DNA from: Takakia lepidozioides
Lineage: Eukaryota > Streptophyta > Takakiopsida > Takakiales > Takakiaceae
Length of the DNA: 64,000 nt
NCBI GenBank assembly: GCA_030704615.1
Contig: CM060731.1
Coordinates: 64,708,756 to 64,772,755 of the forward strand
Direction: 5' to 3'
A model generated the notes under the pieces. The model worked only from the letters and a program-made list of their open reading frames with translations, had not been told where the DNA came from and made no database searches. This document shows positions 38,031 to 50,189 of the stretch, piece after piece (the first letter of the stretch is position 1; each line of letters starts with the position of its first letter). The translations under genes and the position numbers were made by a program.

Positions 38031-40770
38031 AATTGAGTAGATTAGTACTTACATTTTTCTGATGACAAATGAAATTTTCAGGTATGAGGCTTGTCCTAGT
38101 AAGAGGAGCACTAGAACATTTACCAAGGATCTGAAGCTTTCATAGCTTTGGCCTTGCCGGAGAGGGTTACTGGCTTACATCCATCATGGTAGTGGTCATT
38201 TAAAACTAGTCTTTATCTCCACTCCAGTAACTTGAGATCAGATACCCTGCAATTACTTGTGGACCTCCAGCTTGTTCAATTCGTATAGTTCACTTGGTAT
38301 ATAGATACTGGTCAGATAGGGAAAGAATCACATATCATTGGTATTCATCAATTTGGATTTATAGGACTTCAAGTGGGGTATATGCCCAAATTGACAAAAT
38401 ACAACTTCGAAGGTCATCTTCTCACTGATCTGCATGAACAAACACAAAAAACCGTTACTCAATCAGTATTGGCAACCTTACCCATGTACAACACATCGCA
38501 TATCAACACTGCTTGTGGGCTTAAGATCGACATACAGTATGTCATTTTCAAAAGAAGCCACAAAAACTTAATTCAACATGTAAAGAAACTTACCAGAATC
38601 ACCACTCCTCACACAAATTAGAGAAGAAACAAACGCCGCCGAGCAGACGGGAACCTGCAGAAGGACACATTTGAGGTGTGGTTGTGTCTAGGAGAGGTTT
38701 GGAGGGAGTGTTTGGGAGTGGTGTTGAACCGTTACTCGTGTGTAGGAGGATCGTGTTGCTGATTGCGCTGTGAGTGAGGTTGTTGCTTCTTGGGGAGTTA
38801 GGAGAGAGAAGCTCCGAGACGCAAGGGAGCGGGGGTTTATTGTAGTGGTTGTACGAGTGTAGGTTTCATTTAGTGCAAATCAGAAAAAAAATTCTTGTAG
38901 CTAGCTGTACTCGCTAACTTGAGAGAAAAGAAAAAATTGTAGCCACACGAGACAATTGAGATTGAATCTATGGTACTAAAGAGCAAATCTTTCTTTCATC
39001 GACCTCCTCCGCACTCCCTCAACCTTTATGAGAACCTTACCGATCTCCTTGTGGATTTTCACCCACTCATTATGCAAAAACTAGCTGTTACATAAGCCCC
39101 ATGTTCTTAATTCCAACGTTTTGATTGATAAACTGAGTCTCAAAAACAAAATTGTCTTGGGCAAAATGACTCATATTAGGCTTTACCTATCTTATTGTCC
39201 ATCATGATGGCATGAACTGCTGCTAGTAGCCTTTGCCCAAGAGTATGCATCACATATTGTCCATATGTCTGGCTATGATCATATATGGATTGATAGTTCA
39301 TCTCAGCAATTATACCATAAACAAGTTTTGCTCCACTTTTAGTAATGTTTAATATTCAAAACATGAAACATCTAACATGTATATATGTCTCACTCTAGCA
39401 ATTTTCATGATAACACAAAACGTATGATGCTTCTACAGAGACAAACAACATTGTACAAGTCGATAGAAGCCATTGATTGTTCATTGACTTATTAGATAGA
39501 TATATGAATAAAGAGTGTTTTTAATCAATGACTTAGAGGGTATATATATCCAACAGTGGTGTAAGTTTCAGCTTGTTGTTTGATCTAAGCGAAGACACAG
39601 TCAAAAGATTTGAGCGAAGAGTCTTTAAATTGAAAGATTTGTAATGTTCAAGTCTGGTGCGGCGATCTGAACTTGTCATGGCCTATTTACAAATTGGAGA
39701 CTCCCCAGATTTGATCCTTTTGTGGGCCATTTATTCTCCAAATGGCATCTCATACTTGACTTTATAATTATGATTTGCTTATGTCTCGTACATAGAGGAT
39801 GCACAATATTTAACAACTTTGCCGCCAACAAAGTGTTTGTCAGTCATGGTGGATATGCAAAGGTTCATTTTATGTATCTCTAACCAAGTAAAATAATGAT
39901 ATTATGCTTTAAGACTAATGGACTTTTCTTTACCTATTTATCTTTGAGACTATTGATAAACACCATGATATATGTCATGCTAGTTTCAAACTCCTTGATA
40001 ATGCATCTAATAGTACATGGTTGCACATAACCATTAATATTGTAACAAATAAATAAAATGTTAATGTGCAGTTAACTATGCAACACGCTGCATGATAGCT
40101 TTTTAACGGTGTTGAGGATATATTCAAATATGTTTCAGTTCTAATAATCAACCCTTTTTATTTTGGACAAAATTTAACAATCCCAAATCCAGCCGTACTA
40201 CATTTGCAAAAATATGCACTAATAGAATGTAAATCCTGAATGGATTCCAATCATCTCATTTGATTATTAGGACACAATTTCCAATTCAATTAGTCACATC
40301 GGCTCAAACAATACATCATTCATAGGGTTAAACTTCAGCGTACAATCACATGTACTTGTATACATGTCAATCTTTTAACACTAGGTCTCACTATCCCTAC
40401 ATAAACAAGATGTTTCTATCCACCAAATTTGAACAATCAATTCATATTTTATATGTGAATGTGACACATTTTATTTTTATTTTTGGAAAACCAAATAAAA
40501 ATAAAATCTCAACAATCCAATGATAACGGAGCGGAATACTACAGAAATGTCACATTTCATATACTTCAAACATGATTGGTGTCATCAATTTTTCTAAATA
40601 TCCATATGTGAATAGTCATGGCCCTACAATTATATTATATAATAAACATACAACATCGTCAAAACATGAAATATTTTTATATCCCGGTGCTGAATATAAG
40701 TGACAACTTTCAAAGACTAAGTGACATACAATTGTTCCAATATATAAACCTCTATCTCTTTCAATAACTA
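38031..40770. other. No gene recognised; AT-rich
   Basis: Strongly AT-rich, with short frames only. 38640-38850 is locally GC-richer, with a CT-rich minus strand like a promoter/5' leader. Confidence 0.4.
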
Positions 40771-40785
40771 GGGGTGTTGGTAATT

Positions 40786-41158
40786 GGTGAGGAGGTGAGC
40801 GGACCAATATTTTGGTAAGCATAAAAGCAAAAGTGCATATTATGTGAGCACAATCTAAGATTTTCAGAGATAATAAATGATATGCTCACATTAATTTATA
40901 TATATGAGCAGTTGGTTTTATATTTGTTTGGGTTGGAGTTTGGATCGGGATTAGGTTGGGCATCATGTGGTTCTCTAGTGAACCGTAGGGTATCAAGCTC
41001 GAGCCTATTTCTGATCCTAAACCAAACCTATATCCGAATCCGTGACAAACCTATAAACTTTGTCAAACTTACAGGTCTGATTAGATTGTCATGTCCGAAC
41101 CTAAAAAAAATTGGCTGCTCACATGCTCTGGCCGCTCACACACGCTCACCTCCTCACC
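40786..41158. repeat. Possible inverted-repeat element
   Basis: GGTGAGGAGGTGAGCG (40786-40801) recurs as its exact complement at 41143-41158. The 373-bp layout is MITE-like. No target duplication found. Confidence 0.4.
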
Positions 41159-41470
41159 ACCGCTCATTCCCGTCTTTTAAATGAGCTTTTATATCTTGTT
41201 GCAAACATTTCTTTTCAAAACAAGTCTCAAATAGCAATTGGCTCTCTTGCTTTGCTTTGGCACAACATAAGAGGAAGGTAATCCTAGGGAGCATAACTCG
41301 GCACAACACATCAATCAGCGCCTTGACAGGGTGTAAGGTGCTTTGACCACATATTTGGCACGCCCCTTAATTGTAGTGAGGGAAAAATAACATCTTTCAA
41401 AGTAACCTTAGGCTTGGAACACAGAGCTCAAAGGGAACACCTCCCAATGAAAGGGGGAGAAGATAAATAC

Positions 41471-41824
41471 CAGTGTTGGGCGGTTATTTGAATTTCTTTT
41501 GGGGTTACCTATCCGGTTATATGTATATATGACCGGTGGAGGTGAAAAAATGAAGTAACCGGTCTAGTTAGGAACCGGCGGAGGTCACGCATTCAAATAA
41601 CCGAGCAAAAAACCTCTTAAAGAACCGTTAAAGAACCGCCCAATACCCGCGGTTATTGGATGAAAACCGCCGGTTATTTGAGGTTTTTGCAAGTAACCAT
41701 AACCGGCAGGTTATATCTAGCCATAAAAAATTTAATAACCGCAACCGCCGGTTAATAGCTTTCTAAAATTTGAAGCAACCAGAACCGCCGGTTATGAAAA
41801 AAATCAAATAACTGCCCAACACTG
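41471..41824. mobile_element. hAT-type MITE, 354 bp, with 8-bp target duplication
   Basis: The ends read CAGTGTTGGGCGGTTATTTG and, on the other strand, CAGTGTTGGGCAGTTATTTG. ATAAATAC flanks both sides directly (41463-41470 and 41825-41832). TIRs starting CAGTG and 8-bp duplications are diagnostic of hAT elements. Inside, AACCGCCGGTTA-like palindromic words occur about ten times, a subterminal motif array that hAT transposases usually bind. No ORF. The clean target duplication suggests a fairly recent insertion. Confidence 0.93.
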
Positions 41825-42039
41825 ATAAATACCTCACCCAACAAGTAGCTTACGGTAGCCAAATCGCTCCTTGCTTTGCTTGGCAAAACAGAGGCGGAAC
41901 TTTTGAAATTCTACTTACGTATAACCGCTCGGTTGGCATCACCAACCCTGGATTGCTGACTGGGGAATTGAGTGTATGTTGAAAGGATTCCAGCCGAGTG
42001 CAGATCAGGCCCCGTTGCATTTTCAAGGCGGTCAAGAAA

Positions 42040-42763
42040 ATGTCAGTGGAGAAGGGTTCCCAGGGTGCTTACCCACAGGCTTCTGAAAGCCCCATGAAGG
42101 AGAATACCTTCAAACCGATCGAAGACACGGAGGACACAGAGGTGAGACCAACGCCCTCAATTCCAAAGATTCATGCACTACTTGTTTGAGAATTTATAGC
42201 TGCACTGTATTTCTGTCCGCGAAGGCAGTTAGACGTGAGAAGAGAGACAGGTGTGACCATCGTCCTTCGAATGAAAGGGCGCAACCTGATCCATGTTGGC
42301 CCCAACAAACATGTTGACGTGCTTTCTGCTACTTTCAGGAGATCTACAGCAACTTTCCAGTGAGTTGAACACTGATCGGTGGTCAGCCACAACCCTGTGA
42401 CATGACAAAGTCGCAGAGGGATGCAACGCTAGTTGGTGGTAATCGAGTCCATCAGGGGATGTCACCCTGCCCTAAATTCACACTTCGGCTACAGCAATGC
42501 AACCAGAGAGTGTTGTTATGAAGCAGATGACACGAAAGAAAGTATTCAGATGCTGGAGAAAGAGTTGATGAAGTTGTTTCCGTGCTGATGTTGTGGATGG
42601 TTTGGGCCAGAGTGGAGGAGACAAGGGTGAAACCAGTATCGACAATCTCACAGCAGACTCGGACGTGAAAGCGCCAGGGATGTTGCAGCGCGTGAAAGAG
42701 GAGGTGCAAGCGATTGGGGAGAGCATATATGAAAGGATTGTAAAACCTAAGAAAGGCTCCTGA
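42040..42763 (+). CDS. Small plant-specific protein, partial model
   Basis: Exon 1 (42040-42141) reads MSVEKGSQGAYPQASESPMK, then ENTFKPIEDTEDTE, and ends at GTGAGA. The last part, readable from about 42588 to the TGA at 42761, gives DVVDGLGQSGGDKGETSIDN, APGMLQRVKEEVQAIGESIY and a KPKKGS end. The pattern AP(G/N)xxxRxKEExxA(I/L) with a C-terminal PKK(D/G/E)S resembles a group of small uncharacterised land-plant proteins with repeated APNxFERAKEE units (from memory). A piece in another frame just upstream (DDTKESIQMLEKELMKL) implies a further exon or a frameshift, so the middle of the model is open. The function is unknown. Confidence 0.4.
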
Positions 42764-43284
42764 GCTTGAAGGCTGGAATTTGAAGGCACAATGTGTCGGT
42801 GAGTTCAGCAATGAGAGGTCCACAGAGAATGTGCATTGATACTTTGTCTGTACTTCATACATATTTTTATGAGTGGCCCAGTGGCAGCTGTACTGAGGAT
42901 TTCAGGCATGGCAGATTATTGTTGACACAGGTCTTCTGCTCAAACTTCAGCCTGCCCCATTCCATGGTGCCGGTGAGCCGTAGCAGAGCTGTATGTACAT
43001 ATATAACTCTGCACGTTGGTTGAAAGTAACTGTCTTCAGTCGTGCAATAACTGAAGTGCACAGTTCAGCATTGATTGTGAATTGGCTATAAGTTCACTTA
43101 CATTCTGCAGTTGCTGAAAGCAAATGGAGTCTGAAAGACTGACATAAGGTTTGCCATGTGGTCTATATGACAATGCATACAAATTGGGGAGGTTGTGCAA
43201 GGTACTATGTCAGTGACGGCGTAACAATCTTTTCCAAAATATAGACCACAGAATGTACTCATGGGAAAAGAGAGAATGTACTAG

Positions 43285-43375
43285 AGAGAACGCTGTGGTG
43301 ATGGGTGATGGACCCGACGCTCAGTTTGGGCAGAACAAGGGTGAACAGACACTGCCTTTGAGTGGGACAGCAGAG
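43285..43375 (-). mobile_element. Solo LINE 3' end (decayed)
   Basis: GACCCGACGCTCAGTTTGGG, CAGAAC, AGGG and the purine-rich flank follow the tail of the LINE at 26580-26660. Confidence 0.45.
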
Positions 43376-43985
43376 AGAGAGAGAGGGGGGTCCCTGCAAA
43401 TACTGGCTCTGACATATCCAAGGTGTTGACTCCATATGATGCTGACCCGGAAGGAGTCACAGATAAATAATTGAACAGGCTGTGTAACCCAGATGACTGC
43501 ACATGGTGGCCACATCTGTTGACAATGGAGTTGCAAAGCAAGAAGTGTGTTTCCAGGTTGGTGTTGGCATCATTCTAGTAACCCACATGTTGATGAGGGC
43601 GAGAGACGTACAGTAGCTTTGTCAGACCCCCCAATGCTCCACAAATATAACCTCCCATCTTTCTGAATGCAGATTTTGCTCTCATCATAACTGGACTCGA
43701 GAAATAATATCATGAACAGTTTGAATTGACTCTCATTTTCACATAACACCCTCTCAACACAGCACTCGTATAGGTAATCCACCGGCTTTGATACTCCTTC
43801 TTTCCACCCACTGGCCCTTGGCGAAGACCATGACAGATGAGCAACTAAAATCTCAATTATAGCTAAAAAAACCTCCAAGGAAGAAATATTGGTACACATG
43901 TACAGCAATAGGCATCCCTCTGAGCAGCATCCTCCATGCTCCACCAACTCATTGCCACAGCAGATATGTAACCAGTGCATGCACA
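43376..43985. other. No gene recognised (3' flank of NPH3 gene)
   Basis: Short frames only. Part is probably the 3' UTR of the minus-strand NPH3 gene. Confidence 0.4.
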
Positions 43986-46900
43986 CTATGAAATGGAATG
44001 ACGCCGCCTTCTGCCTTTGCCTGATCCTGAGCGGGAATCTGGTGTTGCTGGTGCATTCATAGACCCACCCATATCTTTCGAATCCCTGCGCATGAAGGGA
44101 TTTAATTTACTAAACCTTCTAGAAACAGATGAAAGGAACTTGTTTTGGTTGCCCGATTTCTCCATATCTTGCTTCATACAGACCTGGTCTTTCTCCAGAT
44201 CAGTCAGCCGCATTCGCATGCGAGCAACCTCTAGTTTCAGCTCCCGATTCTCCCTCCTCAGAGAAGCATAGTTATCCCTTGGTGAGATTGCAGTGCTATT
44301 GGCCCCATTCGTTATCCTTTGAGAGTAGTGGCCCACCCCAGAGTCAGTATGGTCTGCAAACGCTCCTGCAGCAAGGGCATTGCGCAGACGCAGCTGCTCA
44401 AAGTAGAGAACCTGGACCACTAGTTGGACTGGCAGTCTTTCATTCTGGGCCGCATGAGTGCATGCCTCTTGTGACAGCTTTTGGCAGTCCATTAATTTGC
44501 AGAGTTTTTTACGATCTATCTCCGTCAATGCTGGATGTGCCTGGAACAGAAGGGGCACAACGTCAGTTGTGCAGATGAAGCAAAGCGATGTAGCCTTGTA
44601 GACGTATACCTCGGAGGTGGTGGGAGAGAAACTCTCCATAGAGAAGAAAAACCTCATGGTTGCATTTTGCTTCTATGCATGTCCAAGAATCTCAGGTTCT
44701 TTAACTTGCACTCTGAATGTAAGAACAAAGCAGGAGGCTTTTACCTTAAGATAAATATCAATCGCTCTATACAGCCCATCATCCACCACCCGAGCATAGT
44801 CAGGCAAAACTTCAGCAAGCGCTGTGAACTTAGAAAGCTTGAGATTGGCATCTGGGGCAATCTCGGCAAGGTAGCTGTCCACAAGCTTGGCAACCTTCAG
44901 CATTGAGCTTTGAGAGGGGGAGCCCCCACTGTCAGACTCATCACCCATTTGGTGGGTATCCTGTCAGTTTAACACTCCACAAGTCAGAGATCTGGCAAAA
45001 ACCGTGTAATGAGAAATAATTCTCCAATTTGTATTTTCTTGAACCTGGCTGACAAATCATCAATCCTATGAATCAAATAATGCTGAGGGAAATTCTGAGT
45101 GGAGAGGTCTGTACACTGGAGATCTTGCACTACCTGGAGGTCTTCATTCTCATCGGTTTGCAAGAAGCTGACCACAATTCGGTGCACAATGTCAACATCA
45201 AACAATGTGTCTCCCGTGTAGGAGAAGGAAGGGATCAGCAGGTCATCCAGGGTTGCCTGATCCAGTTGCATGCCAATTCGTCTTTCAAGATCAAGGCGGC
45301 AGGCTATGGTAGTGTCAAGAATGATGGCTGTCCGCAGCAAACCAAACAAAAAGCTGCAAGAAGCTGTGTTCTTCTCAGGAGGCAGAAGACTGACGATTGT
45401 CTCAACAAGAATGCGTTGTTCATGCTCCATAGCTGTAGTAGTATCAAGGACCTGCCAATGCAGTAGAAATGAGGTCAATTAAGACACCATACCTATTGGC
45501 TGTAATGTCCAAATCATTTCCCCAACGTCATTATGTCGCTCAAGGACATAGCAACAAGTGCTACAAGTGAAATTTAGCAAGTTGTTGCCAAATACCTGGT
45601 CCAAAACACATAGGTACTCATCAATGAAAGAGTACTGAATACCTTTGACTTGGGTGGCTTCAGGTCACTCCGTCCATTCTGCTTCCTGTGAAGGCCCTTC
45701 AGAGAGCGGTGAGCATAGTGCATGATGGCTCCCCCTATGGCCTCACACCGCAAGCCTTTGGATCTCATGGCAGCCAGAACTCTTTGGTAGAAATCGATGC
45801 GAAGGACCGCCAGATCTTCAGCCCACCATTCTGCCAAGGAAGGCTTCTGTGATGCATTGGTGTTGAAGGAAAGCTTGATATTGTCAGAGCGACCCGAGCC
45901 ATAGTCTGAACGGCTCAAGCTGCTAGCAAATTGTTCCCTGCATGTTGAATTGCGTACCAACAGGCATGTCAGAATACTTCCCATCGAGCAAACCGATCAA
46001 AAACCTCAACCAACCTCCCCAGAGACTCAGGTGTTGCAGTTCAATCCTTCGTGGTTACAACATGCAGAGGCAGGTGCGGAGAGAATCAGCATATCAATGG
46101 GAAGAAAGGAGAAGTTACTGTTACATGTACTGCGTATAGCATCAACACATGGCCTTTTAACTAGGAAGTTTACATAACATATGACTTATCATCCCAATTA
46201 AACTACCATGTGGAGATTCGAAGAGAAATGAGTAGAGATGTGTGGAGGGAGCACAGGATGCTTACTCACACAACAACAAGAAGTTAGAAGGAAAGTAAAA
46301 TGCACAACATGAACTGCCAGTCCACCTATGCTGAGATCATCCATACAGAATCCAGGGCTCCTCACACACACTGTTTCGTTTCAGAGTGCCATACCTGCAT
46401 GCTTTAGTTGCTGCAGCATCAATGCACCTGCTCACAATCCTCAGTTCCTCAGCAAGAGGAAGAAGGTTCTCACAGTTGTGTAGTACTGCAATTGAGTCTG
46501 CCAAATTTTGCATCACCACCTCACTGAGAAAAGTTTCTGTCCGGGATACCAGATTATTGTCTCCAAAGTCCTCGGTCATTTCTAGGTACTCTGCAGCACA
46601 CCGCAGCAGTGCTACATTGAAGGTAGTGATCTCAAAGTTGATGCCATAGCAAAATTTGGCTGCCAAGTCAAATGCTTCGGCACCACCGGGGACATCTGGG
46701 AGCTCCAGCCGACCAATGTCTGAGTCTCCACTCCTAGCTACTAGCTTCCTGATTCGCCCACTCCGTGCTACCAAAGGAAACTTCCGCCCATCCCAAACAA
46801 AACGTAAACAGAGTCCATGTCAGCATTCCAAAGGGACCTCCACTGTCTGGTTGAGAGATGCCAGCCATGTGTGCACACCACTGACGTGTGTCCATCCTCC

Positions 46901-47591
46901 GCTTTCACTCCATCAGTGTCTCTCTTCTCTTTTCCCCACTTGCGTTGCTACTCCATCCAAACCAGGTATACTTCTAACAAAGTCAAGCTACTGCAAAGAA
47001 AAATTTAACGACCACAACTCTCTCCGGCTCAGTCGCACTCCGTACACCAACCAGAGGTTTCGCATTCGGGAGCCAAACGCCAAATCGCTTGCCACAGTAA
47101 CATACTGACCATCAAACGACAAGGGCAAGGGCAGCTAGATACAGGCCATGTGATTTCCTAAGTAGCTGTTGAGATCCTACGCACCCCTAGTCCTTCAAAT
47201 GCTCTCACTTACAGGTTCACACTGAGCTGGTCAATAAAGGCCCCATACTCTCACTACCATGCGGTTCAAAAAAGTTTCTTTACTCTTGAGAAGTACACAA
47301 ACACACACACACACATATATACATGTAGTACCTTGTGAAGAGAAAAGCTAAGCCCGCCGGCTTCGACAACGATATCGCTCGGGACATCTGTAGACAGCAC
47401 CCTGCATTATCAACGGGCACACGGTTTAAACAAAGCAATCTAGCATTTCGACCAAAAATACAATGGCTGACTAAAGAGACGTGATCAAACAAGGCAGCCT
47501 ACCACTCATTCGTCCGCTTCATAGAGAAGCTGGACCTCGAGGGCCGTCTGTTAGACACAGGAGGCTTATCAGGCTTCGGCGTGACCGCCAT
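43986..47591 (-). CDS. BTB/NPH3-domain protein (NPH3/RPT2 family), 7 exons, 642 aa
   Basis: Exons on the minus strand, all GT/AG and in phase: 47591-47503, 47401-47332, 46780-46395, 45937-45643, 45451-45134, 44960-44745, 44540-43986. The start is [14 protein letters not shown]. Residues about 37-135 form the BTB domain ([51 protein letters not shown]). The NPH3 domain follows ([70 protein letters not shown]). A coiled coil ([20 protein letters not shown]) comes next. The protein ends in RRRRHSIS, whose third-last Ser matches the 14-3-3 site of Arabidopsis NPH3. Members are CUL3 adaptors that work with phototropins at the plasma membrane. Intact, with length like NPH3/RPT2 relatives. The closest paralogue cannot be settled by eye. 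Confidence 0.92.
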
Positions 47592-47607
47592 GCCTGCCGA
47601 CCTCCCT

Positions 47608-47795
47608 CTTCGCTCCACCTTCACAAAATCTTTCTGTCCCGTCCTCCTTTCCAGCTCCCTACCGTGTGTGTGCGCATATGTGTGAAGAGAAAGCAGGGAC
47701 TCTTCGCTCCACCTTCACAAAATCTTTCTGTCCCGTCCTCCTTTCCAGCTCCCTACCGTGTGTGTGCGCATACGTATGAAGAGAAAGCAGGGACG
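47608..47795. repeat. 94-bp tandem duplication just upstream of the NPH3 start codon
   Basis: CTTCGCTCCACCTTCACAAA to GAAGAGAAAGCAGGGA occurs at 47608 and again at 47702 (period 94), with only a few differences in the GTGTGTGCGCATA(T/C)GT part. It lies 17 bp or more upstream of the ATG on the minus strand, so it is 5' UTR or core promoter. Confidence 0.9.
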
Positions 47796-48232
47796 ACTCG
47801 ACGGGGAAAAATAAAATCCAACTCTCCTCTCTTTTTCCCTCCTCTCACCCTTGCCTTCCGGCCCCCGAAATCCCGAGGGAATGATGAATATGAGTCAAGT
47901 CACAAGAAAGAAGACAAGTAGGATAGATATCAATGTGGCCCTCGGCAAAGCGAGCAGCGAGCGCATGATGCACAGGGACGCTACTAGTGAGAGCCACAAG
48001 GCGGCCTTGGTATCGGGGGTAGACCCCACCCTCCCTCGCAGATTGCCCCTGTTGCCCCACAGATAAGGAGATCACATCCACATCGCAAGCGCCTCCCTCG
48101 CATCACACTTCCACCGAGAAACAGACGAGGCGAGCGAGAGTGCATGCGCTGCGCACGCTACCCTCCACACCTACTTCCATTTTACGCTTTACTCTCTCTC
48201 ACTAATCGCTGTCCTCTAAGCACCCCCAGTGC
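47796..48232. other. NPH3 upstream region
   Basis: Likely promoter of the minus-strand NPH3 gene. No clear TATA box. An open frame over 47851-48066 has no recognisable content. Confidence 0.35.
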
Positions 48233-48367
48233 GCTAATCACACTGATTAGATGCTAACTAAGGCGGGAATTAATCACTGATTAGATGCTGACTAAGGCGG
48301 GTTAATCACTGATTAGATGCTGACTAAGGCGGGTTAATCACTGATTAGATGCTAACTAAGACGGGAT
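48233..48367. repeat. 32-bp tandem repeat, four copies
   Basis: Unit TTAATCACTGATTAGATGCT-GACTAAGGCGGG; the first and last copies are slightly diverged. Confidence 0.9.
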
Positions 48368-48639
48368 TATGATTGATTCTACTGAGAGAAGGTGTGATCT
48401 CAGGTTCAATTCCCTAGACGCTATAGCCGGCCCGCATCGCAGCTGGAATGTGCTTGCAGGAACTGGTTAATTACCGGGAATTAATTCTGCTGTCGGGTCA
48501 TTAATAAATATTATATCTGGCCGGATCAGAGGCCTCTTTCATGTGTCAACGTGCAAAGGGACCAGAGCATTTATTAGATCTACCGTCTTACCGTATGTCC
48601 ATTGTCCAGGCCCATTTTGTCGCCTGTTTTGTTGCTCCG

Positions 48640-48720
48640 GCTGCCCAGCATGGGCGTAGGGGAATTTGAGCCCAAGACCCCCAGGCTAAACTGTTGACTG
48701 GTAGACCAGCATGGACGGAT
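48640..48720 (-). repeat. SINE-like B-box sequence
   Basis: Minus strand: GCTGGTCTACCAGTCAACAG, then TCTTGGGCTCAAATTCCCC, resemble tRNA A/B boxes. Similar words occur near 48390 and 51160. Confidence 0.35.
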
Positions 48721-48847
48721 GGATGAAGTAGTGAGTGTCGCAATATATACATACATATAATATTTCCATTGACATTGTTTGATATGTAGCAAGTGGGATT
48801 CAGTATGAATAACTTACTGTACATCCTTTGGTCGGAGTGGGGCTGAG

Positions 48848-49557
48848 AGGAAGAAAGGGACAATTCTTGCTTTAGCGCCGCCCAAGCGCAATAATTTTTC
48901 ATGTACATTAGTACTCAAAGGAAGAAAAGGATAATTCTTGCTTTAGCGCCGGCGAAGCGCAATAATTTTTTATGTAGATTAGTACTCAAAGGAAGAAAAG
49001 GATAATTCTTGCTTTAACGCCGCCCAAGCGCAATAATTTTTCATGTACATTAGTACTCAAAGGAAGAAAAGGATAATTCTTGCTTTAGCGCCGGCGAAGC
49101 GCAATAATTTTTTATGTAGATTAGTACTCAAAGGAAGAAAGGGACAATTCTTGCTTTAGCGCCGCCCAAGCGCAATAATTTTTCATGTACATTAGTACTC
49201 AAAGGAAGAAAAGGATAATTCTTGCTTTAGCGCCGGCGAAGCACAATAATTTTTTATGTAGATTAGTACTCAAAGGAAGAAAAGGATAATTCTTGCTTTA
49301 ACGCCGCCCAAGCGCAATAATTTTTCATGTACATTAGTACTCAAAGGAAGAAAAGGATAATTCTTGCTTTAGCGCCGGCGAAGCGCAATAATTTTTTATG
49401 TAGATTAGTACTCAAAGGAAGAAAAGGATAATTCTTGCTTTAACGCCGCCCAAGCGCAATAATTTTTCATGTACATTAGTACTCAAAGGAAGAAAAGGAT
49501 AATTCTTGCTTTAGCGCCGGCGAAGCGCAATAATTTTTTATGTAGATTAGTACTCAA
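48848..49557. repeat. Satellite: ten 71-bp monomers as five A/B dimers (142 bp)
   Basis: Monomers start at 48848, 48919, 48990, 49061, 49132, 49203, 49274, 49345, 49416 and 49487. They alternate strictly between type A (GCCGCCCAAGCGC, TTTTTCATGTACATTAG) and type B (GCCGGCGAAGCGC, TTTTTTATGTAGATTAG). Same-type copies are nearly identical, so the 142-bp dimer is the unit being amplified, a higher-order repeat. Confidence 0.95.
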
Positions 49558-49631
49558 AGGCTAAATTTCCTCCCACCATGTCTTTTCTACTTTCTAACTA
49601 AAGACCCATTCTAGACTTCATGGATGAATGA

Positions 49632-49905
49632 TAAAGGATAATTCTTTGCTTTAGCGCCGACGAAGCGCAATAATTTTTCATCTAGTTTAGTACTGAGAGG
49701 AAGAAAAGGATGAATCTTGCTTTATCGCCAAGCGCAATAAATTTTCTTCTAGATTAGTACTGAAAGGAAGAAAGGGATAATTCTTGCTTTAGAGCTGGCG
49801 AAGCGCAATAATTTTTCATCTAGATTACCTAGTACTTTAGTAGGAAAGGATAATTGTTGCTTTCGCCGGCCAAGCGCAATAGTTTCTCATCTAGTTTCTC
49901 ATTAA
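49632..49905. repeat. Diverged monomers of the same satellite
   Basis: About four degenerate copies of the 71-bp unit (GCTTTAGCGCC, GCGCAATAATTTTTCATCTAG) after a 75-bp unrelated insert. They show the older edge of the array. Confidence 0.85.
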
Positions 49906-50189
49906 TACCCACATCTCTGAGTTTCATTCTTGAGGCATTCCGGTCCATGGTCCATCGTTATCAGATTCCACTTTGTGTCCGCTCAATCAGAAAGAGAAAA
50001 GTAGTCACCTTGAACCTCCTTGCACTGCAAGTACCACAATTATACTACTGTCCTCCATTGGAAACCAGATGGATGTCGGCATGCCTTGCGCATTACGGAC
50101 TAGGTGACCGGTGCGAGTGCGAGGAGATATTGCGGCTTCGCTCAACTCACATACAGGATACAAGGGTGCCCAAGAATGAAAAAATGAAC

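Noticed and set aside
48233-48367. CRISPR-like array (32-bp repeats)
   Set aside because: Copies are directly adjacent without unique spacers, and the DNA is from a plant nucleus.
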